NCBI GenBank assembly: GCA_001724355.1 | Contig: MEEF01000027.1 | Location: forward strand, 2,003-50,735 | Direction of reading: 5' to 3' | Length of the DNA: 48,733 bases | DNA from: Mesorhizobium sp. SCN 65-20 | GTDB lineage: Bacteria; Pseudomonadota; Alphaproteobacteria; Rhizobiales; Rhizobiaceae | Part shown: piece after piece, positions 48,073 through 48,733 of the stretch | Numbering within the stretch: position 1 is the first letter of the stretch | Layout of the letters: each line of letters opens with the position of its first letter | Notes under the pieces: model-generated | Told to the model about the DNA's origin: nothing | Databases searched by the model: none | What the model saw: the letters and a program-made list of their open reading frames with translations, nothing else | Translations under genes and position numbers: made by a program

Positions 48073-48472
48073 CGGACGCCTCCTGGTCCATTTGCGCAAA
48101 TACCTGCTTGGCGATCTTGATGGCCTGGTTGGCCGCCGGCACCCCGGCGTAGATCGCCACGTGAAGGAAGGCTTCGCAGATGTCTTCGCGCGTCGCCCCC
48201 GTGTTGGCGGTGGCGCGCACGTGCATCGCCACCTCCTCGTCGTGCCCGAGCGCCGCCAGCAGCGCCAGCGTCACCATCGAGCGCTCGCGCTTGGTCCAGG
48301 TAGGACGCGCCCAGACCGTGCCCCAGGCGGCCTCGGTGATGAGTTGCTGGAACGGGCGGTCGAAGTCGGTCGAGGCCGTTTCGGCGCGATCGACATGCGC
48401 GTCGCCGAGCACGGAGCGACGAACGGCGAGGCCTTCGCGATACCTGGTCGTGGCTGGCGCCGAAGCATTCAT
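48062..48472 (-). CDS. pcaC: 4-carboxymuconolactone decarboxylase
   Basis: 136 residues from ATG 48472. A CMD/AhpD-fold protein with [43 protein letters not shown] and [11 protein letters not shown]. It decarboxylates gamma-carboxymuconolactone to 3-oxoadipate enol-lactone. It lies seven bases after the pcaD stop and overlaps pcaH, so the pca genes form one tight operon. It is a stand-alone PcaC, not the PcaCD fusion found in some bacteria. Confidence 0.94.
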   Translation of the reverse strand: MNASAPATTRYREGLAVRRSVLGDAHVDRAETASTDFDRPFQQLITEAAWGTVWARPTWTKRERSMVTLALLAALGHDEEVAMHVRATANTGATREDICEAFLHVAIYAGVPAANQAIKIAKQVFAQMDQEASDAR

Positions 48473-48479
48473 GGCAAGT

Positions 48480-48733
48480 TCACTCCAATGGTAGGCGGGC
48501 GAGGAAGCGCCGGATGAGGGTGACGAGTTCGTCCGGCTTCTCGACGCAGGGGATATGGCCGGCGCCGTCGATGATCTTGAGGCGCGAGCCTGGGATGAGA
48601 TCGGCCAGGGAGCGCACCAGTGCCGGCGGGGTCGAGCCGTCCTGGTCGCCGACGACGCAGAGCGTGGGCACCGCGATCGCCTTGGCGGCCTCGGTGTAGT
48701 CGGCGTCGCGAAGGGCGGCACACGTGCCGGTGT
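48480..48733 (-). CDS. pcaD: 3-oxoadipate enol-lactonase (C-terminal part)
   Basis: The last 84 codons of an alpha/beta hydrolase that runs off the window's end. The visible part contains the catalytic acid strand PTLCVVGDQDGSTPP and the catalytic histidine in IDGAGHIPCVEKP. Position directly before pcaC in a pcaDCHGB order identifies it as PcaD, which hydrolyses the enol-lactone to 3-oxoadipate. Confidence 0.88.
   Translation of the reverse strand, partial: TGTCAALRDADYTEAAKAIAVPTLCVVGDQDGSTPPALVRSLADLIPGSRLKIIDGAGHIPCVEKPDELVTLIRRFLARLPLE

Overview
The window is chromosomal, GC-rich DNA from an alphaproteobacterium of the order Hyphomicrobiales (Rhizobiales). The gene content and order fit the Mesorhizobium/Aminobacter/Phyllobacteriaceae area best. 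Supporting signs are the block glnD-murJ-trpS-uspA-nifU-like, an ActS/ActR (RegB/RegA) redox pair, MmcB, an Omp25/31-type porin-like protein, a DUF982 protein, a pcaDCHGB-pobA order and short palindromic intergenic repeats typical of rhizobia. No species can be assigned from sequence reading alone. No tRNA, rRNA, CRISPR array, prophage or insertion sequence was seen.

Layout. 1-5.5 kb holds regulators and small enzymes: the 3' end of a Gly/Asn/Gln-repeat protein, an AraC regulator, a membrane-anchored AraC regulator divergent from a secreted alpha/beta hydrolase, and a TetR regulator divergent from a GFA-like protein and a small DUF6958-like protein. 5.5-9.4 kb (minus strand) is a copper module: a Cu+ P1B-ATPase with YHS domains, a DUF305 protein and an aldo/keto reductase, behind a MerR-type promoter with a 19-bp spacer. 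9.5-17.1 kb is the conserved core glnD, murJ, trpS, UspA and NifU-like gene, interrupted between murJ and trpS by a HigBA toxin-antitoxin module whose toxin gene is frameshifted. 17.1-25.1 kb carries an L,D-transpeptidase, mmcB, actR/actS, hrpB (with a palindromic repeat inserted in frame), an outer-membrane beta-barrel protein and an unknown membrane protein.

25.2-32.2 kb is metabolic: a Gfo/Idh/MocA oxidoreductase divergent from an RpiR regulator, ilvD with a leader hairpin and a strong terminator, and a cystathionine beta-synthase/cystathionine gamma-lyase pair (reverse transsulfuration). 32.2-39.6 kb holds a MarR regulator divergent from an EamA exporter with two palindromic operators between them, a DUF982 protein, and an RND efflux operon with two successive adaptor lipoproteins and one permease. 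That layout recalls TriABC, but the second adaptor gene is frameshifted. 39.6-48.7 kb (minus strand) is an aromatic-acid catabolic region: pcaD (partial), pcaC, pcaH, pcaG, pcaB and pobA, followed by a complete branched-chain-type ABC transporter. PobA converts 4-hydroxybenzoate to protocatechuate and PcaGHBCD take it to 3-oxoadipate. The adjacent transporter is a good candidate for importing the aromatic substrate.

Most notable observations: the palindromic element translated inside HrpB; the two-adaptor RND operon with one broken adaptor; the decayed HigBA module inside a core gene block; and several readable operators (copA MerR-type promoter, MarR palindromes, an Irr-like box before the NifU-like gene, AraC-type direct repeats).
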